Shown here: in pieces, positions 52,201-59,638 of the stretch
Position numbering within the stretch: position 1 is the stretch's first letter
How the letters are laid out: each line of letters starts with the position of its first letter
NCBI RefSeq assembly: GCF_026627445.1
Contig: NZ_JAPNLJ010000022.1
Span: 38,790-102,789, forward strand
Length of the DNA: 64,000 nt
From: Streptomyces sp. H27-H1
GTDB lineage: Bacteria; Actinomycetota; Actinomycetes; Streptomycetales; Streptomycetaceae
Direction of reading: 5' to 3'
Translations under genes and position numbers: made by a program
Notes under the pieces: generated by a model
Database searches by the model: none
What the model was told of the DNA's origin: nothing
Seen by the model: only the letters and a program-made list of their open reading frames with translations

Positions 52201-52943
52201 CAGTGCTGCAGACCCGAGAGCGCGCCGCCTCCGGTATCGCCTCCGGTCATACCCTCGGCAAAAGTCGGATTTACCGCCGCCACCGCGCTGTAGAACCACA
52301 GGAAGGGGTTGATGAGCTTCAGGAACTGGATGATGACGTAGAACAGCGTGCCGACCGCCAGCGCCAAGGCGTAGAGGACCCAGATGATCGACCCCCCGAT
52401 CACGCTCACGATCTCGCCGCCGATGCCCGAGGACATCGTGTCCAGGCCAAGGTCGTTGTTGGCCGCCCCGAAGTGCGCGTAGTCGAGCATGCCCGAGTAC
52501 TTGGAGTTGCCCTTGCCGTCTTTCGCGGCCAGGGTCTCGTAGGTGACGGTCTGCGAGGACCCCGACACCTCGGCGAAGAACCAGCCTACGATGTTGCCCA
52601 GGCTGAACTCCGGGTCGGTGTAGCCGAGAATAGAACCGCCCGAAGCCGGGCTGGACGTGACCGGCTTCCAGTTCTCGTGCATGCCCTTGTCGTTCTGCGG
52701 CGAGTTCTTCTCGCTGAAGTACGAGCTCGCGTTCGAGGCCAGCTGGTAGAGGCTGTAGTTGTAGCGCTCCTCCTTGTCGTCCGCAGACGCCGGCGAAGAC
52801 GTCGCCAACATGAAGACCGGCACGAGCAGCGCCGCCAGGAGCATGAGGGCGAGCCCGTGCGCGAGCTTGCCCGGGCGGGCTGCCCCCACGCTGTGGCCGG
52901 CGCGGGCACGCAGCCTCGCCACTGCCGTGATCGTCCCGTTCAT
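49272..52943 (-). CDS. VirB6/TrbL-like conjugation membrane protein with long repeat tail
   Basis: A 1223-aa protein. A signal-like segment (~33-56, ending SSPASA) is followed by an extracellular region. Helices appear at ~170-200, ~245-275 and ~555-720 (SIVLLGFWYAIGMLAGAIKR, AMILEVLVTLFIYQFVSEFL, LGGIIVVVLTLISSLVIMGI). The helical core resembles VirB6/TrbL-type channel subunits. The last ~450 residues are disordered: GKPTGKPTGK, GGNQQ repeats, a 24-residue repeat, and an Ala-Pro run. Start ATG 52943 has GGAGAG 4 nt upstream. An in-frame ATG at 52991 overlaps the VirB4-like stop (ATGA) and is the alternative. Confidence 0.8.
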   Translation of the reverse strand: MNGTITAVARLRARAGHSVGAARPGKLAHGLALMLLAALLVPVFMLATSSPASADDKEERYNYSLYQLASNASSYFSEKNSPQNDKGMHENWKPVTSSPASGGSILGYTDPEFSLGNIVGWFFAEVSGSSQTVTYETLAAKDGKGNSKYSGMLDYAHFGAANNDLGLDTMSSGIGGEIVSVIGGSIIWVLYALALAVGTLFYVIIQFLKLINPFLWFYSAVAAVNPTFAEGMTGGDTGGGALSGLQHWISGWYGLLVDISWQALVPIFIGFLLIGLVMFKKMDRGSAVKKLIVRVVFIGVGLPLVGSMYSGVLGKFDDSVLGQHAGPTRVVLSTYVDFEAWMMNDRLGIPDQATVSWNDDQASPDAMMAVRTSALAINKQSHGATFNGINIGTKAKDAESAWKDGTVSVTEGRASDDFKAVFSTFGIIGKYIASNEIAASDFESGIKSSITQLDESSDTKKLWFVDEKSYGDVKEFGEEDGPKPVDHPVISADGTGLTSSRPGKDSTVFTTTGTKSGCGFTVGKTPSSCNLSPLAAYNYLNTGFNPSSLAMYSSNNATSGFTRESHMAVSQVGTGPAKFMYWSNSATVLGSIVLLGFWYAIGMLAGAIKRTFGLVAAVPFATLGAMQAIAKVIVYSTAMILEVLVTLFIYQFVSEFLISVPDILAGPVSSFMSPGGLWGSAALGGIIVVVLTLISSLVIMGITVALLRVRKTVLQAMDEVVTKLVDKFLETNNTPKPDKGGLMPALASGAGAGAGMAMGNKLANGFNNKTSGPASPNTGKPTGKPTGKTAPTNAGGTNGDAVELTSGKQQLTLEGGGQDGPDGPNSPVLDGGPGGGGSGGGSDGVKALPGGIGPAGVLRTPGRDGQTDKGGPLQLTSGGAGSSRSDKQTAQSLGNQGGLSNLGYSADGHKVIRGEVLSSLTEPSSSRGEAQGQSGAGGAGSVPTSGNGKAVAGQTGSTQFGTGPQGAQNQQGGNQQGGNQQVAPRRFSGDAAPAPDPAPAHSGAPSTRPTRSAQGAPAPAQAKAQAPAHSGAPSTRPQRSAQDTPAPAQAPAHSGAPSTRPQRSAQDTPAPAQARTPVRPPARQEQAVAQANRDRPLPVINARGDGASAPRQPGAGAPAVGQTPAAPGARTPARTHAAHRPGSIQASPPRQTPAPSARAPRPPAPAPAPAPAPAPAPAPAPAPRQAPAPRPPQVADPTPHSVGTPEPRQRPAGGPRRGRREED
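49723..49952 (-). repeat. Imperfect 72-bp tandem repeats in the VirB6-like tail
   Basis: Three copies of a unit that encodes AHSGAPSTRP-RSAQ-PAPAQ. The first two are nearly identical at a 72-bp period; the third carries a 12-bp insertion and more changes. Further down, 12-bp units at about 49,393-49,455 encode Ala-Pro. Confidence 0.8.
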
Positions 52944-52987
52944 GCTCTCTCCTCTACTCCTCGTCCTCGTATCAGTGCTGACCTCGC

Positions 52988-55288
52988 TCATGTCTTTTCC
53001 AGCTTCTTGGACTTGGGCCTTGCCGCTGGTCGCTTTGCGTTGTTCTCGGGCTGCCGCAGGCTCTTGCCGTCGTTGCGCTTGATCGCGTCAGCCTGGCCCG
53101 CGTCAGCCTCACCGCGGTCGCCCTCGCTGTGCTTCCGGATGCTGGTGAGGTTCGCGCCCGGTGCCGGCTTGTCGTGCATGATCGAGTCCATCCGCGCCGC
53201 CGCTTCGGCCCTGGCCGCCTCCCGTCGGACCTGCCTGCGTTGGGCCTCGCGGTAGGGGTTGATCCCCAGTGCCAGATCCAGGTGAAAGACCACGTTGGAT
53301 ACGCCCCGGCGCAGGTACGTGAGGTTCTCGTCCTTGGTTGTGATGAGCTGGGCGAGATCCGGCGGGATCCGCTGGTGCAACTGCTTCTGGTACTCCGCCA
53401 CGGTTTTGTCGCGCATCGGGCCGAAGAGCGTGTAGTCCGCGGCGTCGAACTTGTTGAAGTCGCTGTCGGCCAGCATCTTGTCGACGTCGTTGTAGCTGTA
53501 GACCACCCGGCCGCCGCGCTCGTGCATGTGGTCGAACTGGTCCCTGAGGTACTTCTTCACCCGGTCGTCGATGTGCTCGGTGCCGTGGATGATCACCGTG
53601 TCGCCGAGCCCCAGCTTGCCGACGGCGAAGCCGACGATGTTCACCAGCTGCGCCATCGCCACGCCCTTGCCGCGGCGCATGAGCCGCGAGAAGTCGTAGA
53701 CCACGCGCCGCGAATCCCGGACCCCGTCGACGGCCAAGGCCGTGTGGTTGTTGAACAGGTCGCCGTTGGTGCTCAGCATGGCGTTGGCGATGCCTCTGAG
53801 CACGTTGTAGGCGCGCAGCTGGTCCGGGTCGGTCTTGCTGGAGTTCAACAGCGCCTTGTGCGCGGTCGCCAGGTAGGAGACGAACATCTGAAGACGCGGC
53901 ACCTGGGTGTGCGGGATGTTCACCACGCGCAGGCGGTTGCGCTGCTCCTTGGCGTTGTGCCGCCACATGCCCTGATCGATGTAGAAGTCCGTGGCCGTGT
54001 CTTCGAGGGCACTGCGGATGATCGAGCCGACGGCACCATCGGTGCTCTCGTAGAGCTGCTCGAACATCAGCTTGAGCTTCTCCATCTGCGCGGAGAAGAC
54101 CGTCAACTCGTCCTCCTCCTCGCCGAACATTTCGAACATGTTCACGTCGCCCTGGTTCAGGTTCACGCGCGAGGTGAGCCGCTCGAACCTCGGGCCGAGT
54201 TTGTCGAGGTTCGCCCCGTCAAGGACGAGGTGGACGACCTGGCGATTGTTCAGCAGCGTCGCCTGCGAGATCTTCGAACACCACATGTTGGCCACCCGCT
54301 GGCGGTCGAGGTACTCGCTGAGGGTGGCGTCGGCGACGATCACGTGGTGGTCGTAGGCGTTGACGTCCATGAGCACGGCACTGTTGTTGACGTCGCCGAC
54401 CATGTAGCCGACGTACTCGCCGCCCTTGTCGTTGAGGCCGTTGGTCACCAGCGAGTACGAGCCGGCCAGCTCGGTCGAGGTGAAGTGGAAGCCCTTGCCC
54501 TTCTTCTTCTCGTTGTTCTTCCACAGACTCGAGAGCTCCTGGCGCTGCTCGCCGGCGTAGGGCGCAGCCTGCAGCGTGCCGAAGCGGTCGATGTACAGGC
54601 GCGTGACCCGGTCGATCGTGTCGTCCAGGGTCGTAAGGTCCGGGGCCTTGAGAAGGAGCCGGTTGTGCACCGAGAGGTAGCTCGCGCCGTCTTGGAGCTC
54701 TCCGATCGTGACCCCGAGGTCACCGGAGATCTTCGCGGCCTTGCGCTTGGACGAGGTCGTACCCGTCTCCTCCTGCTCGTTGGCATCGAGCCGTTCCAGC
54801 TTCTCGGACTGTTTCGTATAGGAGTCGATCCACTTGTCGTCCATCCGCTTGACCTGCTCAAGCACGACCGCGGTGACCCGCTCGTCCAGGCCGTCCGGGA
54901 TCCGATCGATGCCCCAGAAGGCGCCGAAGTTGTCGTGCGCGGCGTCGTCGTGGAAGTACGCCAGGATGCAGGCGACCGAGCCGTCGACCTCGAAGTAGTC
55001 GGAGCGGAAGAGGTACTTCTCCTTCGGCTTCAGCGCGAGCAGATGCGGATAGGCGTCGAATGTGCCCTGGAGGTGCTTCACCTCCCGGCGACGCTGCCAC
55101 CAGTTCTTCTTCGGCTCGGCGGCTTCGTCGGCCACGCCGTGAGCTGCCGCGGTGTTCCGCACGCCCTCAGCCTGAGCAGCGTCGTCCGCGGGCAGATCAC
55201 CGACCAGGAGCTCCGCGCTCTCATTCGTCTCGTCAGGCTTCTTTCCCGGGATGCCGAGCTGTGCCCGGACCTTCGTCATCAGCGCCAC
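52988..55288 (-). CDS. VirB4-like conjugation protein without a recognisable P-loop
   Basis: A 766-aa protein with a VirB4-like layout: N-terminal mixed domain (LLALKPKEKYLFRSDYFEV, DQxASYLSVHNRLLLKAPDL-like), then a RecA-like half. Where VirB4 has GxTGSGKS, this protein has HHVIVADATLSEYLDRQ (~residue 315). The expected Walker B strand reads DTVIIHGTEHI. The last part (TVAEYQKQLHQRIPPDLAQLI, GVSNVVFHLDLALG) fits VirB4 C-termini. The assignment rests on layout and context, so it may be a structural, non-hydrolysing paralogue. It is followed by the VirB6-like gene with a possible ATGA overlap. Confidence 0.65.
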   Translation of the reverse strand: MALMTKVRAQLGIPGKKPDETNESAELLVGDLPADDAAQAEGVRNTAAAHGVADEAAEPKKNWWQRRREVKHLQGTFDAYPHLLALKPKEKYLFRSDYFEVDGSVACILAYFHDDAAHDNFGAFWGIDRIPDGLDERVTAVVLEQVKRMDDKWIDSYTKQSEKLERLDANEQEETGTTSSKRKAAKISGDLGVTIGELQDGASYLSVHNRLLLKAPDLTTLDDTIDRVTRLYIDRFGTLQAAPYAGEQRQELSSLWKNNEKKKGKGFHFTSTELAGSYSLVTNGLNDKGGEYVGYMVGDVNNSAVLMDVNAYDHHVIVADATLSEYLDRQRVANMWCSKISQATLLNNRQVVHLVLDGANLDKLGPRFERLTSRVNLNQGDVNMFEMFGEEEDELTVFSAQMEKLKLMFEQLYESTDGAVGSIIRSALEDTATDFYIDQGMWRHNAKEQRNRLRVVNIPHTQVPRLQMFVSYLATAHKALLNSSKTDPDQLRAYNVLRGIANAMLSTNGDLFNNHTALAVDGVRDSRRVVYDFSRLMRRGKGVAMAQLVNIVGFAVGKLGLGDTVIIHGTEHIDDRVKKYLRDQFDHMHERGGRVVYSYNDVDKMLADSDFNKFDAADYTLFGPMRDKTVAEYQKQLHQRIPPDLAQLITTKDENLTYLRRGVSNVVFHLDLALGINPYREAQRRQVRREAARAEAAARMDSIMHDKPAPGANLTSIRKHSEGDRGEADAGQADAIKRNDGKSLRQPENNAKRPAARPKSKKLEKT

Positions 55289-55333
55289 GGTGTCCTTCGT
55301 TCGTTCCTCGTCGTGTGGGTCGGCCTGGCGCTG

Positions 55334-56233
55334 TCAGTTCAGCGACGCCTTGAGATCGAGCAGTTCGTCGTCGATGCCCTGGTAGAAGACCCGCAGCATC
55401 GGCTCGGCCTCCTCGCGGTCGAGCATCGTGATTTCCTTGATCATGAGGGTGGAGCCGCCGACCTCGGCCTGGAGGACTTGGTGTCCCTTGCGCAGTGCGT
55501 CGGTGTTCCTACCCTTGAGCAGCAGGTACTGGTGGATCGAGGGGAACTTCCCGCCCACGTGCTGCGTGAGGATGTCGTACTGCTCGTTCTGCAGCTCGAT
55601 CAGATCGGGGTCACGGATCTGAAGGGCCTGGTTGCGCTGCTCCAGGTTCGCCACCTGGTGGTAGATCCGCTGCGGCTCCTTCGTTGTGATGAAGCTGTGC
55701 TCGCAGGCTGTCTCGACCTTGCGCCAGAAGGAGTCGACCCGGTCGAGGATCCCGATCCGGTCCTCGTCGAAGAGCAGATAGCTCGCTGAGCCGACGACCA
55801 GGTAGACCCGGCCTTCGCCGCCGTCGGAGAAACGGATCAGTCCGTCCTCGTCGATCCCGTCGATGCCGACGATCGAGTAGAAGTCCGTGGGGTTCGAGCT
55901 GCGACGGGTGAGGACGTGGCGGGCTGTGCGGGGCAGATACGCAAGGAAGGCCGGCACCCGCATGATGCGCAGCTCCTTCGTCTTCATCAGCCCGCCGAAG
56001 TAAGCGATCGCCGCTAGTCCCCAGAGGACGAAGATTGCGATGGCGACTGGCCCCGAGCTCGCGACGAACGTCGACGTGCTGAACCAGAGCAGGGCGAGGA
56101 TGCCGCCAGCGAAGAAGAGCAGCTGCTTGATCGGGGAGGGCTTCGCCGCCCAGCCGCCCTTGCTGAGCGTGATCTCGTGATCCAGAAAGCTCCTGTTCAG
56201 CGAACTTGGCACCTTGTAGGACAGCTTCGCCAT
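55334..56233 (-). CDS. VirB3/VirB4-N-like membrane protein of the T4SS cluster
   Basis: A 299-aa protein. Two helices near the N-terminus (LLFFAGGILALLWFSTSTFV, AIAIFVLWGLAAIAYFGGL) resemble a VirB3/PrgI module. A soluble part follows with DFYSIVGIDGIDEDGLIRFSDG, GRVYLVVGSASYLLFDEDR and FITTKEPQRIYHQVANLEQRN, similar in order to the N-terminal domain of VirB4/TraC ATPases. No ATPase motifs. It lies 45 bp upstream of the VirB4-like gene. The split between this and the next gene suggests a VirB4 divided over two polypeptides (inference). Confidence 0.6.
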   Translation of the reverse strand: MAKLSYKVPSSLNRSFLDHEITLSKGGWAAKPSPIKQLLFFAGGILALLWFSTSTFVASSGPVAIAIFVLWGLAAIAYFGGLMKTKELRIMRVPAFLAYLPRTARHVLTRRSSNPTDFYSIVGIDGIDEDGLIRFSDGGEGRVYLVVGSASYLLFDEDRIGILDRVDSFWRKVETACEHSFITTKEPQRIYHQVANLEQRNQALQIRDPDLIELQNEQYDILTQHVGGKFPSIHQYLLLKGRNTDALRKGHQVLQAEVGGSTLMIKEITMLDREEAEPMLRVFYQGIDDELLDLKASLN

Positions 56234-56455
56234 GAATCTCCCATCCCCCTTGCGACCGCAATGGCCATTGCTCGACCTATCGAGAAGTCTTCATACATGA
56301 GGCACGCGAATGGCATCCTATCTCAGATAAGCCATTCAAAACGAGCGCGAAAGGGGCTCGGGTGGTGGCGTGGAGCGAGTCTGACTGGTGGAACCGGGTC
56401 ATCGAGTGTCGTCTGGGCGGCTGACAGACCAGTCGGACCGCGGAAGCGGTGGCGC

Positions 56456-56647
56456 TCAGTCCATCGCTTCCGCCTCGAAGCGCGGAACGTCGTCGCCTAG
56501 GCCGAGCACGGCCAACGCATCGGCGGAGCCGCGCTGGTCGAGCGTCGGGGTGCCGGCCGTGGCCGTGACGAGCCGCTGGACCGGCCCCGGGACCGCCAGC
56601 GCCTCGTGGTGCAGGCGCTCGCTCAGCAGGGCGAGCTGCTCGTTCAA
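56456..56647 (-). CDS. Small helical protein, 63 aa
   Basis: TTG 56647 overlaps the stop of the 30-aa ORF (TTGA), with GGAGGG close upstream. The protein starts NEQLALLSERLHHEALAV, continues LVTATAGTPTLDQRGSADA and ends acidic (RFEAEAMD). Third-position GC is high. The same frame is open further upstream with plausible helical sequence but no start codon. Unknown function; probably part of the conjugation operon. Confidence 0.5.
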   Translation of the reverse strand: MNEQLALLSERLHHEALAVPGPVQRLVTATAGTPTLDQRGSADALAVLGLGDDVPRFEAEAMD

Positions 56648-56736
56648 ACCCTCCAGAGCCCGGACGGATCCCGCTGCGGATGCCGCGCCGGCATCCTGAA
56701 GTCGTCGAGCTGCACGATTTCGCGCATCGTTCCCAT
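56644..56736 (-). CDS. 30-aa peptide ORF, coupled to the 63-aa gene
   Basis: ATG 56736 with AGGAACGAGG upstream opens MGTMREIVQLDDFRMPARHP and ends at WRV. Its stop overlaps the next start (TTGA). Such leader-like ORFs can couple translation. Whether the peptide itself works is unknown. Confidence 0.4.
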   Translation of the reverse strand: MGTMREIVQLDDFRMPARHPQRDPSGLWRV

Positions 56737-56819
56737 CGCATCCTCGTTCCTGTCGTGAAATGGCGGCAGCGGGCCCCGAGGTCCGGGACCCGCTGCTACT
56801 CGTCAGTGCCCGGCCGACA

Positions 56820-57618
56820 TCAACCGAACGACGGGACGATCTTCTTCTTGCAGCCCTCCTTCTTCCAGGAGATGCGGGCGTCGAAGGTCCTGCCCATGGC
56901 CGAGACGAAGCCCGTGCCCTGGATGGGCTTACCGGCCGCCAGGTCCTTGCGCTGCGCTTCGGTGAATGTCACCTGGCACCAGGACCGAGGTGGCTCGTCG
57001 TCGGAGCCGAAATCAGGGGTGATCTTCCTGGCCTTCGCGTCCCAGGTGACCTTGCAACCGAAGTCCTGCCCGTCCGCGCGCTGACGAAGTCGTCGATCTC
57101 CAGCGCCTGGCCCGCCAAGAGCACCGCGACCTCCGCCGGCGTGAGCGTCCGCCCAGACCACGTCGGCTTGTCCGGCACCTCCGGCTGGAACCCGACGAAC
57201 TTGCGACCCTTGAACGTGCCGACACCGAGCGCACCGGTGGCCGGGAAGGGCTTGTTCTCCCTCGGCCCCGCCTCGCACAAGATGGTTTCGCCCGCGAGCA
57301 GCTTTGCCACCTCGTCATCGCTGAACTCGTGGCCCGACCAGACCTTCCGAAGGCGACCTTCGTCGGGCCACCTGGAGCGGCCTGCCACACGCCCTCGGCG
57401 CGGGCGGCGCCGACCTGCTCTTTCAGGCCCAGCTTGGCGCGCATGGACGAGGCGTTCTTCGTCATCGCGGCGATGCCCTCGCGCACCCAGTCGGCGACGA
57501 CGGCCAGGCGCTCCTCGGCGGTCGCGATCCCGGCGGCGATGTCGCGCATGTCGGCGTAGACCTTCTCGGTGAGCCCGAGATCGCCGATGCGCGTGCCCGG
57601 CAGGAGCCTCCAGCTCAT
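56820..57618 (-). pseudogene. Topoisomerase IA C-terminal repeat protein, frameshifted
   Basis: ATG 57618 overlaps the upstream gene by ATGA and reads MSWRLLPGTRIGDLGLTEK, then a helix region with AVVADWVREGIAAMTKN, as near the end of TopB-type catalytic cores. Sense then moves to a second frame near 57,380 (KVWSGHEFSDDEVAKLLAGE, TWSGRTLTPAEVAVLLAGQ) and a third near 57,075 (DFGCKVTWDAKARKITPDF, TFTEAQRKDLAAGKPIQG). These are three copies of the topoisomerase C-terminal (DUF3945-like) module. The catalytic part is absent. Either a decayed gene or two sequencing indels. Confidence 0.65.
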
Positions 57619-57887
57619 TTCGCCGGCGTCGACGCGTCTTCCCGGAGCTTCGAGGGGATCTCCTGCTCGCTCCGGTAGCGGCGCTTGAATGCCCACTCCC
57701 CTTCGCGCTGCGTCCGCCATCCGCGCGGCGCGTCCTCGGGGCGCGAGGCCGGCGCGACCATACCCGTACACCGCGGAGTGCAGTACGAGCTGAGGCACAC
57801 CCGGGTCCTGGACGCAGAGACCCGGCAACCCCACGCCTTGCAGCGCTGACGGACGGGAAAGAGCTTCTCCCTGCTCGTCGCGGTCAT
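57615..57887 (-). CDS. Cys-rich small protein
   Basis: A 90-aa basic protein: KLFPVRQRCKAWGCRVSASRT, then VCLSSYCTPRCTG. The five cysteines look like a zinc-binding knuckle. The C-terminal half is charged (WAFKRRYRSEQEIPSKLRED). It overlaps both neighbours by ATGA (57884-57887 and 57615-57618), so it is translated within the operon. Similar small Cys proteins occur in actinomycete plasmids; function unknown. Confidence 0.65.
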   Translation of the reverse strand: MTATSREKLFPVRQRCKAWGCRVSASRTRVCLSSYCTPRCTGMVAPASRPEDAPRGWRTQREGEWAFKRRYRSEQEIPSKLREDASTPAK

Positions 57888-59053
57888 CGGAACGGCCGCC
57901 CTTCCCGCTCGCGTTCGAGCCTCAACTGCTTCCTGGTCGCCTCACGGGCCATGTCCCGGAGATGGATCGCCTCCTTGTGCGTGATCGGCGCGTCATGAAG
58001 GTTGTGCGAGCCCCGCAGGAAGTTCTCCGTGCGGTCGGCGATGGAGTATGCGAGCGCCTGCTCGATCACCGCGCTGGTCTGGCGCACCTCGCCCAGCTCG
58101 TCACGCAGCTTGCGCAACAACCCTTCCCGCTCGCGTTCGACAGCCTCGATCCTCATCAACCGTGTCAACACGCCGCCCAGCAGCGGGTCGCGGGAGCGGA
58201 ACAGCTCCACGGCGCGCTCGGTGGCAGGATCGGCATCAAGCTGCAGGTCGAGCTGTGCCAACAGGAACGCCATCACCAGCGTGCCCTGGCTCAGCCGCCG
58301 GCTGAACCCCCGAGCGGCGCTGTCGCTCACGCCCAGTTCACGGACTGCGGCTGCTCGCAGCTGCTCCCGCAGCGCGTTCATGACGCTGTCGGGCAGCGCC
58401 TTGATGTGCGGCTGGCTCTGCACGCCGACGAGCCGGAAGCCCGACTGGGGGAGCGCGGCGGTCTCGGCTGTACTGCCCGAGCCCCCCTTCGAGGGCGCGC
58501 TCTGCACGGCGCCCTGATCACCGGTGAACTGCTGCGATCCGGGCCCCACCCGCTCGGGTTCGTCCGGTCCGGCGACGCCGTCATGAGCAGAGATTTCGGC
58601 TGTCGCAGCGCCCTCCACATCCGGCTGTGCCCCGGGAGCGGAAACGGCATCGGCCGCAGGACCCGCCGGCACACCGCCCGGGAGCACCCCGTCAGCGGTG
58701 TTCTGTCCGCCGCCGGCGCCACCGCGCTGATTGGATCGACCTGCCCGCTCGGAGTCGCCAACGTCGGGCTCGCGGTCCGGCTCCAGGTTCGGGCGATCTG
58801 TTTCGGCTTCCCCATCGAGATCAGCCTGCGGACCTTCACCCCCGAGTGGGGAGTCGATGTCGCCGGTCTCATCGAACCGCGCCTCCGGCTCGGGTGTTGC
58901 CGCCTCAGGCTCAGGCGGTGCGGCCTGAGCCTGGACGCGCTTCAGCTCCTCGCTCCCACCACGCCGGTAGGCGTCGAGGAAGGACGTGTCCACATCCATC
59001 ACCTCGTCGGTGGGCGTGGCCGCCTCCAGCATCTCTGCGAAGTCCCGGCTCAT
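57884..59053 (-). CDS. Hypothetical protein with acidic linker and helical C-terminus, 389 aa
   Basis: Residues 1-~200 are low-complexity and acidic (PEPEAATPEPEAR, DLDGEAETDR). Residues ~215-389 are structured: ALPDSVMNALREQLRAAAVREL, FSRRLSQGTLVMAFLLAQLDL, LTRLMRIEAVEREREGLLRKL, then HLRDMAREATRKQLRLERERE. The C-terminal coiled coil is basic. It overlaps the RHH-like gene upstream and the Cys-rich gene downstream by ATGA. It may assist mobilisation as a relaxosome accessory; that is inference from context only. Confidence 0.65.
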   Translation of the reverse strand: MSRDFAEMLEAATPTDEVMDVDTSFLDAYRRGGSEELKRVQAQAAPPEPEAATPEPEARFDETGDIDSPLGGEGPQADLDGEAETDRPNLEPDREPDVGDSERAGRSNQRGGAGGGQNTADGVLPGGVPAGPAADAVSAPGAQPDVEGAATAEISAHDGVAGPDEPERVGPGSQQFTGDQGAVQSAPSKGGSGSTAETAALPQSGFRLVGVQSQPHIKALPDSVMNALREQLRAAAVRELGVSDSAARGFSRRLSQGTLVMAFLLAQLDLQLDADPATERAVELFRSRDPLLGGVLTRLMRIEAVEREREGLLRKLRDELGEVRQTSAVIEQALAYSIADRTENFLRGSHNLHDAPITHKEAIHLRDMAREATRKQLRLEREREGRPFR

Positions 59054-59472
59054 ACGAGCTCACCGTCCTCCTCGTCGAGCAGGTAGTTGTCGCCGCGGGT
59101 GAGCCCGATCAGCGAGTCGAAGCCCGTGGTGACGACGCGTTCGAGGTTCGCCGAGTTCGTCGCCAGCGCCGCGACCTGATCGACGAGCTCGTTGAGCCGC
59201 GCGATCTCCAGGGTCGGCAGGTCATAGTCGAGGTTCTCGCGCCGGATCTTCTCGACCACCGCCTCGGCCACGTACTCGCTCACCGAGGAGAACCCGCGCT
59301 TGTCGGCCCAGTACTCCGCGCGCTGCCTGTCGTCCGAGCTCAGCCGGACGAACATGCCTTGGCGGCCACCGCTGCTGCTCCGTGTCCCGCCCGGCAGCTT
59401 CTTCTTCGTGCCGCGCACAGGTTGCGTCGTCTTTTCCAACTCGTGTGCGGCAGTCATCTGCGGCTTCTCCAT
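59050..59472 (-). CDS. Ribbon-helix-helix-like mobilisation accessory protein
   Basis: A 140-aa protein. After a basic N-terminus (RGTKKKLPGGTRSSSGGRQG) come a beta strand and two helices: MFVRLSSDDRQRAEYWADKRG, FSSVSEYVAEAVVEKIRREN. This is the order of RHH/MobC-type DNA-binding proteins. A coiled-coil tail follows (IARLNELVDQVAALATNSANL). ATG 59472 has AAGGCAAGG upstream. It heads the coupled gene string of the operon. Confidence 0.7.
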   Translation of the reverse strand: MEKPQMTAAHELEKTTQPVRGTKKKLPGGTRSSSGGRQGMFVRLSSDDRQRAEYWADKRGFSSVSEYVAEAVVEKIRRENLDYDLPTLEIARLNELVDQVAALATNSANLERVVTTGFDSLIGLTRGDNYLLDEEDGELV

Positions 59473-59638
59473 GCCTTGCCTTGCCAATCCGTGAAGTCGC
59501 CCTATCGACGCTAGTGGGTAAGGCATCTGCCACTCTCTATGTTTCCTGTTGAGCATAGGTAGAGTCGAAGAAGTGCCCGATCGCCCCCCTCGCCACGCAT
59601 TGCCACAGCCGGTCGTCCTCTGTCTGATGGGCGCCCGC

